Assembly: GCA_963766375.1 (NCBI GenBank)
Contig: CAVXZG010000019.1
Span: 434,001 to 498,000, forward strand
Length of the DNA stretch: 64,000 nt
DNA from: AC-32 sp963766375
GTDB lineage: Bacteria; Actinomycetota; Thermoleophilia; Gaiellales; Gaiellaceae
Direction: 5' to 3'
Shown in pieces: positions 27,595 through 36,083 of this stretch (within the stretch, counting starts at the first letter, position 1; the number at the start of each line of letters is the position of its first letter). The translations under genes and the position numbers were made by a program. Under the pieces are notes generated by a model. That model saw nothing but the letters and a program-made list of their open reading frames with translations. It did no database searches and was not told the DNA's origin.

Positions 27595-29406
27595 TCAGAC
27601 GGCGTCGAGCGGCTGCGGGGCCAGGGGCTCGAGCTCGAACAGGAGCTGCCCGAACTCCACGGGCTCGGCATTGCCGACATGGATCTCGCGTATGACGCCC
27701 GGCGTGTCGGCCTTGATCTCGTTCATCAGCTTCATCGCCTCGAGGATGCAGAGCGTCTGCCCGGCAGTCACCGTGTCGCCTTCCTGGACGAACGGCGGTG
27801 CCCCCGGCTGGGGGGCGCGGTAGAAGACGCCGACCATCGGTGCCTCCACCCGCACCACGCCGTCGGTCTCGGGGACCGAGGCAGGCGTGTCCTCCGCCCC
27901 GGCCGTCTGCGGCGCTGCGGCGGCGAGCTGCGGCTCGAGCTGCTCGGGCGTCCGCCGCACGGACACCCGCATCCCGGACTCCTCGATCGTCACCTCACCG
28001 ACCCCGGATTCCTGGACGATGCGCACGATCTCGCGAATGCGCTCTGCCCGCGCCTGGTCGACACCCCCCGCGGCGAGGCTCTCGTCGCGATCGGCACGGC
28101 CGCGGATCGACTGCAGGAGCGGCTCGGCCTCTTCGCCGAAGAGCGCCAGCAGGAGCAGCTCCTCCTCGCTTGCTGCCAGGCCCTCGGCCTCTGCCTTGAG
28201 CGAGTCCAGCTCCGCCGGCGGCTCCTCCTCGGGCGTGCCGCCGGAGACGAGCCCGACCGCGCGCTTCACGGCGGGGTCGATCGGTCCCGGCGGGCTCCCG
28301 TAGCTGCCTTCCAGCAGCGCCCTGAGCTCGTCCACCACGGTCTGGTAGCGCGCGGAAGAGAGCACGTGCAGGAGCGCCTGGGAGCCGAGGATCTGGCCGA
28401 TCGGCGCGGCGAGCGGCGGCCAGCCGACCTCCTCGCGGATGCGCGCGAGTTCCTCGAGCACCTCGTCGATCCGGTCGCCCGAGGCGAGCGCGCGCAGCTG
28501 CGCGTCGAGCGCCGCCACCAGCCCTGTCGGCAGCTGGTGCTCGGCGGCGCGCACGGCGATCCGCGGCGCGAGCGGCGTCACCGGCTCGTCCCCGATGTGC
28601 TCGTCGACGAGGTCGGACGCGCGCCACAGCGCCTCGACGTCCACGCCTGGATCAAGCCCGAGCCCCGCGAGCGCCGTGGCCATCGCCTCTCCCGAGACGC
28701 GGTGCACGGTCAGCGCAACCGGGTAGACCGCGCAGGCGATCAGGTCTGCGCCGGCCCGAACGGCCTCGAGCCCGGCGGCCATGGCGTTCCCGGCGGCACC
28801 CTGGCAATAGAGCCCGACGGGGAGCCCGCTCGTCTCGGCGAGCGCGGCCGCGAGCTCCTGCGCGCGCTGAGGGTGGAGCGAGCTAGACGGGTCGTGGAGC
28901 AGCACGCGTGCGGCGCCGAGATCCGGCAGCTTGCGCGCCTGCTCGACGAGCGCCTCGATCTCGCCGGTATAGCCCGAGCCGTAGACGAGCCCGGCGTCGA
29001 ATTCCTTGCCCGCGTCCGTGATCGCCTCGCCCGCCTCGCGCAGGTTCTCCACGTCGTTGAGCGGGTCGTGCAGGCGGAAGACCTCGATCCCGCTCTCGGC
29101 GGCGGACGCGACGAAACGCCTGACGAAGTCGCCCCCGACCGGCCGTGAGCCGACGAGGAAGCGGCCGCGCAGAGCCATCGCGAGCGGCGTCTTCGTGCGC
29201 TCGTTGAGCGCTCGGATTCGCTCCCAGGGGCTCTCGACGCCGCGGCGCACCGCAGTGTCGAAGACGCCGCCGCCCGAGACCTCGAGGTAGGCAAACCCGG
29301 CGCCGTCGAGGATCTCGGCGAGCCGGAGCAGCTCGGCAGTCGGCATTCGCCCGGCGAGCGGCTCCTGGCCGAGCAGCCGGATGGTGGTGTCCACGAGGAC
29401 AGGCAT
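27595..29406 (-). CDS. Carboxyltransferase-like domain lacking metal ligands, fused to biotin carboxyl carrier protein
   Basis: 603 residues. Residues 1-440 align along their length with the oxaloacetate decarboxylase/pyruvate carboxylase carboxyltransferase (GRFLVGSRPVGGDFV, GIEVFRLHDPLNDVENL). Residues about 455-603 are an AccB-type biotin carrier with the biotinyl Lys in EAMKL (Lys559). In the barrel the four metal-site residues are all replaced: the RDA Asp by Leu11, the carbamylated Lys of KDMAG by His171, and the two His of HTHD by Tyr200 and Gln202. The barrel is thus probably not catalytic, and the protein likely serves as the carrier of the adjacent accC carboxylase. A TAGGCT hexamer lies 7 bases upstream. 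Confidence 0.85.
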   Translation of the reverse strand: MPVLVDTTIRLLGQEPLAGRMPTAELLRLAEILDGAGFAYLEVSGGGVFDTAVRRGVESPWERIRALNERTKTPLAMALRGRFLVGSRPVGGDFVRRFVASAAESGIEVFRLHDPLNDVENLREAGEAITDAGKEFDAGLVYGSGYTGEIEALVEQARKLPDLGAARVLLHDPSSSLHPQRAQELAAALAETSGLPVGLYCQGAAGNAMAAGLEAVRAGADLIACAVYPVALTVHRVSGEAMATALAGLGLDPGVDVEALWRASDLVDEHIGDEPVTPLAPRIAVRAAEHQLPTGLVAALDAQLRALASGDRIDEVLEELARIREEVGWPPLAAPIGQILGSQALLHVLSSARYQTVVDELRALLEGSYGSPPGPIDPAVKRAVGLVSGGTPEEEPPAELDSLKAEAEGLAASEEELLLLALFGEEAEPLLQSIRGRADRDESLAAGGVDQARAERIREIVRIVQESGVGEVTIEESGMRVSVRRTPEQLEPQLAAAAPQTAGAEDTPASVPETDGVVRVEAPMVGVFYRAPQPGAPPFVQEGDTVTAGQTLCILEAMKLMNEIKADTPGVIREIHVGNAEPVEFGQLLFELEPLAPQPLDAV

Positions 29407-29442
29407 CGCGGGGAGCCTAGCGCCGCCGTGAGCGAGGCGCAG

Positions 29443-29513
29443 TGGCCGCTTTGGCCATGTCCACCCGCTTCTGCCGGGCCGGTAGTCCCAACCTCCTCCC
29501 CGAGGCGATCGTA
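29443..29513 (-). repeat. Intergenic element copy 3 (TACGAT-GGGGAGGAGG-hairpin)
   Basis: On the minus strand TACGAT (29513-29508) leads CGCCTCGGGGAGGAGG, TTGGGACTACCGGCC and a hairpin TGGCC-AAAGC-GGCCA (29457-29443). It lies in the efp to carboxyltransferase/BCCP gap, upstream of the latter in the same direction. It aligns closely with the plus-strand copy at 20000-20060. It could be a leader RNA or an independent small RNA. Confidence 0.5.
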
Positions 29514-29580
29514 GCCCGCAAATTCTCCCGCATGGGTGCCTGGAGTGTCACGAAAGCGTGTCGACGAGAAGCAGAAGCAA

Positions 29581-30147
29581 CTACGCGCGAGAGATGTAAC
29601 GGCCCTCGCGCGGGTCGACCTTGATGCGGTCGCCGATGTTCACGAAGAGCGGCACCTGGACGACGGCGCCCGTCTGGAGCGTCGCCGGCTTGGTCACGTT
29701 CGAGACGGTGTCTCCGCGGACGCCCGGCTCCGTCTGCGCGACCGCGACCTCCACCGAGCTGGGCAGCTGCACCCCGGCAGGCCGCCCGTCCAGCCAGAGC
29801 ATCTGCACCGAACTGGACGGCTCGAGGTACGGCAGCGCGTCCGAGACCGAGTCGCGCGAGAGCGAGAACTGCTCGTAGTTCCCGGTGTCCATGAACACGA
29901 CCTCGTCGCCGGAGTCGTAGAGGTACTGCACCTCCTTCACCTCCGTGTGGATGCGCGCGAACTTCTCGCCGGCGCGGAACGTGCGGTCGACGACCGCGCC
30001 CGAGTCGATGTTCTTCACGCGCGTGCGCACGAAGGCGCCGCCCTTGCCGGGCTTGACGTGCTGGAAGTCCATGATCCGCCAGACCGAGTCGTCCAGCTGG
30101 ATGTGCATGCCGTTCCGGAACTGGTTGGTGGTGACCGTCTCCGCCAC
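29581..30147 (-). CDS. efp: Translation elongation factor P
   Basis: 188 residues: KOW-like N-terminal domain (QFRNGMHIQLDDSVWRIMDFQHVKPGKGGAFVRTRVKN), two OB domains (KEVQYLYDSGDEVVFMDTGNYEQ and PLFVNIGDRIKVDPREGRYISR). The tip KPGKGG holds the Lys that is modified in some bacteria. EF-P rescues ribosomes stalled at polyproline, relevant here because several proteins in the window have Pro-rich runs. The GTG at 30147 has TAGACT 8 bases upstream, inside the 3' end of pepP. Confidence 0.96.
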   Translation of the reverse strand: MAETVTTNQFRNGMHIQLDDSVWRIMDFQHVKPGKGGAFVRTRVKNIDSGAVVDRTFRAGEKFARIHTEVKEVQYLYDSGDEVVFMDTGNYEQFSLSRDSVSDALPYLEPSSSVQMLWLDGRPAGVQLPSSVEVAVAQTEPGVRGDTVSNVTKPATLQTGAVVQVPLFVNIGDRIKVDPREGRYISRA

Positions 30148-30158
30148 GGCGGCGGAGT

Positions 30159-31193
30159 CTAGTCGACGCTCAGCAGATCCTTCGTGAACCCCGTGAGCAC
30201 CTCGGGCCCGTCCTCGCCAACGATCACGAGGTCCTCGATCCGGATCCCGCCGAGGCCCTCGAGGTAGATCCCCGGCTCGACCGTGACCACGTTCCCTGCT
30301 ACCAGCGTGTCCGATGACTCGCGCGCGAGTCTCGGCGCCTCGTGCACGTCCACGCCGACCCCGTGCCCGAGGCCGTGGCCGAATGCCTCGCCGAAGCCGG
30401 CGTCCTCGATCACGCGCCGAGCAGCCGCGTCCGCTTCGACGCCCGTCGCTCCCACTCGCACCGCCTCGAGCCCTGCGAGCTGCGCCTCGAGGCACACCGC
30501 GTACGCCTCCTGCAGCCGCTCGGGCAGCGGCCCCGTGGCGAAGGTGCGCGTGCAATCGGAGCAGTAGCCGTCGAGCCTGGCGCCCGAGTCGACCACCACG
30601 GTCTCTCCCGGGCCGACCTCTCGGTCGCTGGGGCGTGAGTGCGGCCGCGCGCCGTTCGGGCCTGCTGCGACGATCGTCTCGAACGCCGGGCCCTCGGCCC
30701 CGAGCTCGTGGAAGAGCTCGTCCATGCGCCAGGCGAGGTCGCGCTCGGTTCGCCCAACGAACGTCTCCTCGGCGAAGCGGGCATACGCCTCGCTCGTCAC
30801 CGCCGCGGCCCGACGAACCGCGTCGAGCTCCGACTCGTCCTTGACCGCGCGCAAAGCCTCGACGAGACCGCGGCGCGGGACGAGCTCGAGCCCGCCGGCA
30901 GAGAGCGTCTCCCACTTGCCATAGGTGAGGTCGTCCGCCTCGAACCCGTGCTGGCCCTCGAGCAGCTCCGCCAGCGCGGCGTAGAGCGAGCGCTTGGTCT
31001 CGACGAACTCCACGCCCTGGATCGAGCGGCCGAGCTCGGCATAGCGGAAGTCGCTGAAGAGCCGCACGCGCTCCGGCTCGACCACGAGCGCCGCGTTCGA
31101 GCTGTCGAAGCCCGCGAGGTAGCGGACGTTGACGAGGTTCGAGACGAGCAGTGGCTCCTCGAGGCTCGCCTGCAGCCGATCCAGCCGGGTCAT
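30159..31193 (-). CDS. pepP: M24 family Xaa-Pro aminopeptidase
   Basis: 344 residues. The N-terminal creatinase-like domain (LLVSNLVNVRYLAGFDSSNAAL) is followed by the pita-bread domain with metal ligands in VVVDSGARLDGYCSDCTRTF (two Asp), GHGLGHGVGVDVHEAP (His), VVTVEPGIYLEGLGGIRIEDLV (two Glu). It removes N-terminal residues before proline. It starts at the aroQ end (ATGA) and precedes efp, the aroQ-pepP-efp order also seen in Firmicutes. Confidence 0.93.
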   Translation of the reverse strand: MTRLDRLQASLEEPLLVSNLVNVRYLAGFDSSNAALVVEPERVRLFSDFRYAELGRSIQGVEFVETKRSLYAALAELLEGQHGFEADDLTYGKWETLSAGGLELVPRRGLVEALRAVKDESELDAVRRAAAVTSEAYARFAEETFVGRTERDLAWRMDELFHELGAEGPAFETIVAAGPNGARPHSRPSDREVGPGETVVVDSGARLDGYCSDCTRTFATGPLPERLQEAYAVCLEAQLAGLEAVRVGATGVEADAAARRVIEDAGFGEAFGHGLGHGVGVDVHEAPRLARESSDTLVAGNVVTVEPGIYLEGLGGIRIEDLVIVGEDGPEVLTGFTKDLLSVD

Positions 31194-31620
31194 TGGGCGT
31201 CTCCGCCAGGAAGGCCAGCGCGTCGTGGTAGCCCTCGGGCCCCTTGCCCACGATCCGCCGCGCGGCGATGTCGGCGATCACGGAGTGCCGCCGCCACTCC
31301 TCGCGCTCGTCCACATTCGAGAGGTGCACCTCCACGACCGGAGCCTCGAAGAGCTCGAGCGCGTCGCGGATCGCGTAGCTGTAGTGCGTCCAGGCGCCCG
31401 GGTTGACGACGACCCCGCCCGCCCAGTCGAAGGCGTCGTGACACCAGCCGACGTACTCGGCCTCGCTGTTCGTCTGGCGGCAGTCCGCGAGCAACTCGAG
31501 CTCGCGCGCCCACGAGTAGATCTGGTTCTCGAGCTGGTTCAGGCTGATGCCCCCGTACAGCGCCGGGTCACGGCGGTGGAGGACGTCGAGGTTGACGCCG
31601 TTGAAGACGGCCACGCGCAC
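31190..31620 (-). CDS. aroQ: 3-dehydroquinate dehydratase, type II, frameshift near the stop
   Basis: About 143 residues, the type II size. FNGVNLDVLHRRDPALYGG has the catalytic Tyr loop, VVVNPGAWTHYSYAIRDAL and PVVEVHLSNVDEREEWRRHS give the substrate pocket and catalytic His. It dehydrates 3-dehydroquinate in the shikimate pathway. The frame as sequenced has no stop at the end and would run far into pepP; one missing base close to 31193-31200 restores a TGA in the ATGA overlap with pepP. The GTG has TAGAGT 6 bases upstream. Confidence 0.88.
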
Positions 31621-31629
31621 GAGGTGACT

Positions 31630-33036
31630 CTAATCCGCAATGAGCTCGTCGAGCGCGGCGCGCACTCGCTCCTCCGGAAGCTCGACCCCGGTCACAGGCG
31701 CGCCGGGAGCCTCGAGCAGCACGAGCCGCGGCTTGCCGTTGCGCGCCTTCTTGTCCCGCGCCAGAGCGGCCCAGGCGGCTTCCCGGTTGACGCGTACCGG
31801 CCGCGGCTCGAGCACCTCCTCGACCGCCGCAGTCTCGAGGCCCGACAGGCGCAGCGCAGCGAGCAGCCCGAGTGCGACCGCCTCGCCGTGGCCCAGGCCC
31901 TCGTACCCGGCCGCCGATTCGAGCGCATGGGCAAAGGTATGGCCGAGGTTGAGAATCGCCCGCTCTCCGTGCTCGTGGGGGTCACGCAGGCAGATCGCGG
32001 CCTTGAACGCGGCGCAGCGCCGGACGAGCTCGGGCAGCGGCAGCTCCCACAGCGGCTCGCCGGCGAGGAGCCCGGTCTTGACGACCTCGGCCATGCCCGC
32101 CCGCCGCTCACGCTCCGGCAACGTCTCCAGCAGCGTCGGGTCGATCACCGTCTGCACAGGCCAGTGGAAGGCTCCGACGAGGTTCTTGCCCTCTGGCAGG
32201 TTGACCGCGGTCTTGCCGCCGATTGCCGCATCCACCTGGCCGACGAGCGTTGTCGGCACCGCGACCCAGGGAACTCCGCGCAGGTAGGTGGCAGCCGCGA
32301 ATCCGGCAGCATCGGTCGTGCACCCTCCGCCGAACGCGACGATCGTCCCGTCGCGGCCGAGCCGCAGTTCGCGCCAGATCCGCTCGACGGCGCCAAGGCT
32401 CTTGGCTTCCTCGCCACCGCGGAGCGCGTGCACTGGGGCCTCGAGCGGAACGCCGTGGAGCCCGAGCACCGTCGCGTCTGCCACGAGCTCGCGCTCGCCC
32501 GGCGGGACGAGCTCGGCGAGCCGAGCGAGCGATCCTTCCTCCTGCCTGATCCCCGCCGCGGCGAGGACGGCGCCCTCGACATCCTCCGCCGACGCGTCTG
32601 CGACTTCGCTGTACAGCGGCTTGCGCTGCTCATACAGCTGGCGAAAGATGCCTTCGTCTTCGGCGAGAGGACGAAGGGTGCTCTGTGCGCGGCTCCACGC
32701 CGTGTCGACGTCAAGGTCGAGCACGATCGTCAACGCCGAGTCTGCGAGGAGCCTTCGAACCACCGGAATGGTCGGCGACCCGCCTCCAAGGGCGAAAACA
32801 CCAGGCGAGCGCCACGAGAGCAGCTCGGAGATGAGCTCCGCTTCGCGAAGACGGAAGTCGCCCTCCCCTTCCTCTTCGAAGAGCTGTCCGATGGTCTTGC
32901 CGCTTCGCTTCTCGATCAGCGTGTCGCTATCCGCGAACGGGCGCCCAAGGAGACGCGCAAGCTGCTCCCCAGCGGTCGTCTTGCCGGCGCCCATGAAGCC
33001 GATCAGGGCGACGTGCCGGTCTAGCGCGTGCGCCAC
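31630..33036 (-). CDS. aroKB: Bifunctional shikimate kinase / 3-dehydroquinate synthase
   Basis: 468 residues in one unbroken frame. The N-terminal 165 residues are AroK (GFMGAGKTTAGEQLARLLGRPFADSD, then FALGGGSPT). The rest is AroB: GGEEAKSL, FGGGCTTDAAGFAAATYLRGVPWVAVPTTLVGQVDAAIGGKTAVN, and LNLGHTFAHALES with metal His residues. The AroB N-terminal Rossmann part is shortened compared with the stand-alone enzyme. The fusion joins steps two and five of the shikimate pathway. The GTG overlaps the aroC stop by 16 bases. Confidence 0.93.
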   Translation of the reverse strand: MAHALDRHVALIGFMGAGKTTAGEQLARLLGRPFADSDTLIEKRSGKTIGQLFEEEGEGDFRLREAELISELLSWRSPGVFALGGGSPTIPVVRRLLADSALTIVLDLDVDTAWSRAQSTLRPLAEDEGIFRQLYEQRKPLYSEVADASAEDVEGAVLAAAGIRQEEGSLARLAELVPPGERELVADATVLGLHGVPLEAPVHALRGGEEAKSLGAVERIWRELRLGRDGTIVAFGGGCTTDAAGFAAATYLRGVPWVAVPTTLVGQVDAAIGGKTAVNLPEGKNLVGAFHWPVQTVIDPTLLETLPERERRAGMAEVVKTGLLAGEPLWELPLPELVRRCAAFKAAICLRDPHEHGERAILNLGHTFAHALESAAGYEGLGHGEAVALGLLAALRLSGLETAAVEEVLEPRPVRVNREAAWAALARDKKARNGKPRLVLLEAPGAPVTGVELPEERVRAALDELIAD

Positions 33037-34103
33037 GGGATCCGCTCCACGTAGGCGCGGTGAGCCTGGACGAAGTCGCCGAGCGAGTCGCCGCCGAACT
33101 TCTCGCGGGCGGCGCGGGCAAGCTCGAACGCGACCGCGGCCTCTGCGACGACCGCGAGGGCTTCGACCGCGGCGACGTCGCTGCGCTCCACCAGCGCCTC
33201 GCCCGCCTCGCCGGTGTCCAGGTCGACCGAGCGCAGCGGCCGCATCAGCGTCGGCAACGGCTTCATCGCCGCCCGCACGATCACAGGCTCGCCGTTCGAG
33301 ACTCCGCCCTCGATCCCGCCGGCGAAGTTCGTCTCCCGGTAGAGGTCGCCCTGTTCGTCGGCGAGGATCTCGTCGTGTGCCTCCGAGCCGCGCCGTTCGG
33401 CGAGCTCGAAGCCGGCGCCGATCTCGACGCCCTTCACGGCCTGGATCCCCATCAACGCCGCAGCCAGCCGCGCGTCGAGGCGCTCCTCCTTGCTCGCGTA
33501 GGAGCCGAGGCCCGGAGGCACTCCGCGCCCGACGACTTCGACGACTCCGCCGACGGTGTCGCGCTCGGCGCGCGCCTCGTCGATCCGTTCCTCCAGCTCG
33601 TCGGTCACGACCCGACTCTCCACCCCGACCCCGATCTGGGCGAGCAGCGCCTTCGTGACCGAGCCGGCGGCGACGGCGACCGCGGTCTGCCTCGCGCTCG
33701 CACGCTCCAGGGCGTCGCGCGCATCGGCGAGGCCGAACTTGAGCGAACCGGCGAGGTCGGCGTGACCCGGGCGGGGCAGCGTGACCGGTTTCGCGCCCTT
33801 CCCGGCAGGCTCGCCTTCTGGAGGCCACGGGCTCATCCCCCACTCCCAGTTCGCGTGGTCACGGTTGCGCACGACGAGCGCGAGCGGAGTGCCGAGGGTC
33901 CGGCCGTGGCGCAGGCCCGCCAGGACCTCGACCGCGTCCTGCTCGAGCTGCTGGCGCGGGCTGCGCCCGTACCCCTGCTGGCGGCGGGCAAGGTCGGCGT
34001 CGATGGCGGCCCGGTCGAGCATCAGCCCGGCCGGCAGCCCGCTCAGGATCGCGACCAGCGCGGGCCCGTGCGACTCACCGGCAGTCGTCAGGCGCAGCGT
34101 CAT
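33021..34103 (-). CDS. aroC: Chorismate synthase
   Basis: 360 residues: TLRLTTAGESHGPALVAILSGLPAGL at the N-terminus, RRQQGYGRSPRQQ, GRGVPPGLGSYASKEERLDARLAAALMGIQAVKGVEIG, and ETNFAGGIEGGVSNGEPV (FMN-binding signature). It converts EPSP to chorismate. The ATG overlaps the aroE stop (ATGA); TAGGCT 7 bases upstream could also give an internal leaderless transcript. Confidence 0.96.
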   Translation of the reverse strand: MTLRLTTAGESHGPALVAILSGLPAGLMLDRAAIDADLARRQQGYGRSPRQQLEQDAVEVLAGLRHGRTLGTPLALVVRNRDHANWEWGMSPWPPEGEPAGKGAKPVTLPRPGHADLAGSLKFGLADARDALERASARQTAVAVAAGSVTKALLAQIGVGVESRVVTDELEERIDEARAERDTVGGVVEVVGRGVPPGLGSYASKEERLDARLAAALMGIQAVKGVEIGAGFELAERRGSEAHDEILADEQGDLYRETNFAGGIEGGVSNGEPVIVRAAMKPLPTLMRPLRSVDLDTGEAGEALVERSDVAAVEALAVVAEAAVAFELARAAREKFGGDSLGDFVQAHRAYVERIPWRTR

Positions 34104-34804
34104 GGCTCTAAGCCTAGGGCGGTGCGCATCACGTCGACCGGCGGCTCGACGCCGGTCCACAGCTGAAACGACGCCGCACCTTGCCGCACGAGTGCCTCGA
34201 GCCCGTCGACGACGAGCCGGGAGCCAACGTCGCGCGCGGAAGCGACGAGCGCCGTCGGCCGACCGTCTGCGCGATACGCGAGGTCGACCACGGCCTGCTC
34301 CGGCCGTGGCTCCACCAGCAGCTCGTCGCGCACCGGCGTGGCGTTGACGATCAGGTCGCAACCCGAGGCGTCAGGCGGCCAGTCGCCCTTGCGCGAGAAC
34401 ATGTGTACCTCGCCTTGAAGCGCCGGCAGGAGCGCCTTCGCCGCGCCACCCGCTCCGAGCAGGCAGACGCTGCGCGACTCGATGCCGGCCACGATCGCCT
34501 TGTCCGTGTTGTAGCCCAGGACGCGTCCGTCGCGAAAGAGCAGCGTGTTGACCGACTCGCCCTCCGCCTCGTCGCAGAGCTCGACCACCGCCTGCTTGTG
34601 CGGGATCGTGACGTTGGCCCCGGCGTAGCCGCCGGCCACGAGCCCGGCCACGGCCTCGCGCAGCTCCTCAGGCCCGACCTCGAGCGGCACGTAGGCCCAG
34701 TCGAGAGCGCGAGCGGCGAAGGCGGCGTTCTGCATGCGCGGCGAGAGCGACTCGGCGACAGGCCGGCCGAGCAGCGCGACGAGCTTCGTGGCGCCGCCGA
34801 TCAC
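34100..34804 (-). CDS. aroE: Shikimate dehydrogenase
   Basis: 234 residues. VALLGRPVAESLSPRMQNAAF and GANVTIPHKQAV (catalytic Lys in PHK) form the substrate domain, GYNTDK and SVCLLGAGGAAKALLPAL the NADP Rossmann fold. It reduces 3-dehydroshikimate. The NADP domain is shorter than the usual 270-residue enzyme, but all key motifs are present. GTGA and ATGA overlaps link it to mltG and aroC. Confidence 0.92.
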   Translation of the reverse strand: MIGGATKLVALLGRPVAESLSPRMQNAAFAARALDWAYVPLEVGPEELREAVAGLVAGGYAGANVTIPHKQAVVELCDEAEGESVNTLLFRDGRVLGYNTDKAIVAGIESRSVCLLGAGGAAKALLPALQGEVHMFSRKGDWPPDASGCDLIVNATPVRDELLVEPRPEQAVVDLAYRADGRPTALVASARDVGSRLVVDGLEALVRQGAASFQLWTGVEPPVDVMRTALGLEP

Positions 34805-35685
34805 GGGTAGCCGTGCTCGGCCTTGTAGCGCTCGAACTCGGCGAAGCTCGCGGTGAAGAAATGGTGCTTCTTGTCCGGCTTGCGCACGAAATAGATGTAG
34901 TTCACGCGGGCGGGATGCGCGGCCGCCTGCATCGACGCCAGACCGGGGTTGGCGATCGGGGTCGGCGTCAGCCCGGGGAGCTTGCGGGTGTTGTAGGGGT
35001 TGTCGCTCTCCAGCTGGGACTGCAAGATCGACTCGGTCGGAGGAATATGCAGCCCGTAGCGCACGGTCGCGTCGATCTGGAGTGGAATGCGCTCGTGCAG
35101 CCGGTTGTAGATCACCGCGGCCACGAGCTGGCGCTCGTCGGGCGAGAGCGTCTCCTTCTCGACCATCGAGGCGATGATCAGCACGTCGTAGGGCGTCAGG
35201 TTCTTCGAGCGGGCGTAGCCCAGGTTCACCTTCGACCAGTTGCGCCGGAACGCCACGAGCTGCTTCGCCGTCAGCTGGGCCGAGGTCGTGCGCGCCGTGA
35301 AGTCGTACGTCGCCGGAAAGAGGAAGCCCTCGAGCGGACGGCGGCCGAAACCGAGCTCGGGGCGCGGCCGGCGCGTCGCCGCCAGGTACGCCCGCGACGA
35401 CAGCTTCACCTTCTTTCCGCGCTTCCGCTGGGCGATGCCCGCGACCGCGGCGACACGCTCCGCCATCTGCTCGCGGGTGAAGCCTTCGGGGAAGACGACC
35501 CGGAACGGGCGTGGCGCCACGGCGATCGTCGTCGTCGGGTCGGGCTTGCTTGCGCCTCCGCCCACGCTCTCCACCGCGAACCAGGCGAGCAGGAAGCCCA
35601 CGCCCAGGACGCCGAGCGCGACGAGTCGCCGGCGCCACACCACCGTCTTCGGAGTGCGCCTTGGCGGCCGGGGCCGCGGCGGCAT
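34801..35685 (-). CDS. mltG: Endolytic murein transglycosylase MltG
   Basis: 294 residues. A basic, Pro-rich cytoplasmic tail (about 1-20) precedes one membrane span (LVALGVLGVGFLLAWFAV) and the YceG domain: LEGFLFPATYDF, LIIASMVEKETLSPDE (catalytic Glu) and NPYNTRKLPGLTPTPIANPG. MltG cuts nascent glycan strands during elongation. A GTG 8 codons upstream is possible, but the ATG at 35685 overlaps the ruvX stop (TGATG). The ruvX-mltG-aroE order is common in Gram-positives. Confidence 0.94.
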   Translation of the reverse strand: MPPRPRPPRRTPKTVVWRRRLVALGVLGVGFLLAWFAVESVGGGASKPDPTTTIAVAPRPFRVVFPEGFTREQMAERVAAVAGIAQRKRGKKVKLSSRAYLAATRRPRPELGFGRRPLEGFLFPATYDFTARTTSAQLTAKQLVAFRRNWSKVNLGYARSKNLTPYDVLIIASMVEKETLSPDERQLVAAVIYNRLHERIPLQIDATVRYGLHIPPTESILQSQLESDNPYNTRKLPGLTPTPIANPGLASMQAAAHPARVNYIYFVRKPDKKHHFFTASFAEFERYKAEHGYP

Positions 35686-36083
35686 CACTCCCGGCCGGCG
35701 CTCGACCACGCGAGATAGCTCGACAACAGGTGTGCGGCGGCGCGTGCGTCCTCGGGTGCGTCGTCGGAGCCGACGCTGGCGGCCAGGCCGGTGGTGAAGC
35801 GCTCGTCGTAGCTCTCGACCGGAACCTCGACAGCTTCGCGCAGCGCCTCGACGAAGGCCTCGGTCTCCTGCGCCTGGGCGCCTCGCTCACCCCGGAGGGT
35901 CAGCGGCAGGCCGACGACGATCCGCTCGGCACCTTGCTCGCGCACGAGCTCCGCCACCCGCGCGAGTCCCGCCTCGGACGCCGCCCGCTCGACCACGCCG
36001 AGGGGCCGGGCGATCGTCCCGGTCGGGTCGGAGACTGCCACGCCGGTTCGCGCCGAGCCGTAGTCCAGTGCCACGACCTTCAC
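35685..36083 (-). CDS. ruvX: RuvX/YqgF putative Holliday junction resolvase (pre-16S rRNA nuclease)
   Basis: 132 residues with the RNase H-like core: VVALDYGSARTGVAVSD (first Asp), IVVGLPLTLRGERGAQA and YDERFTT (Glu). E. coli YqgF processes the 5' end of 16S rRNA; resolvase activity has also been proposed. The C-terminal Asp region (DDAPEDARAAAHLL) is intact. It lies directly after alaS with a GTGA overlap, the alaS-yqgF pairing known from many bacteria. Confidence 0.92.
   Translation of the reverse strand: MKVVALDYGSARTGVAVSDPTGTIARPLGVVERAASEAGLARVAELVREQGAERIVVGLPLTLRGERGAQAQETEAFVEALREAVEVPVESYDERFTTGLAASVGSDDAPEDARAAAHLLSSYLAWSSAGRE

Noticed and set aside
29413..29487. A short ORF (TTG start, ending MAKAATAPRSRRR) inside intergenic element copy 3, as a leader peptide of the carboxyltransferase/BCCP gene
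   Set aside because: The related copy at 20000 has a stop after five codons in the same frame and third positions are not G/C-rich, so the conservation is at the nucleic acid level.
29581..31620. A 679-codon frame that would fuse AroQ to EF-P
   Set aside because: The middle part is the out-of-frame shadow of pepP. AroQ and EF-P are normal-length at the ends; a single missing base at the aroQ stop explains the open frame.
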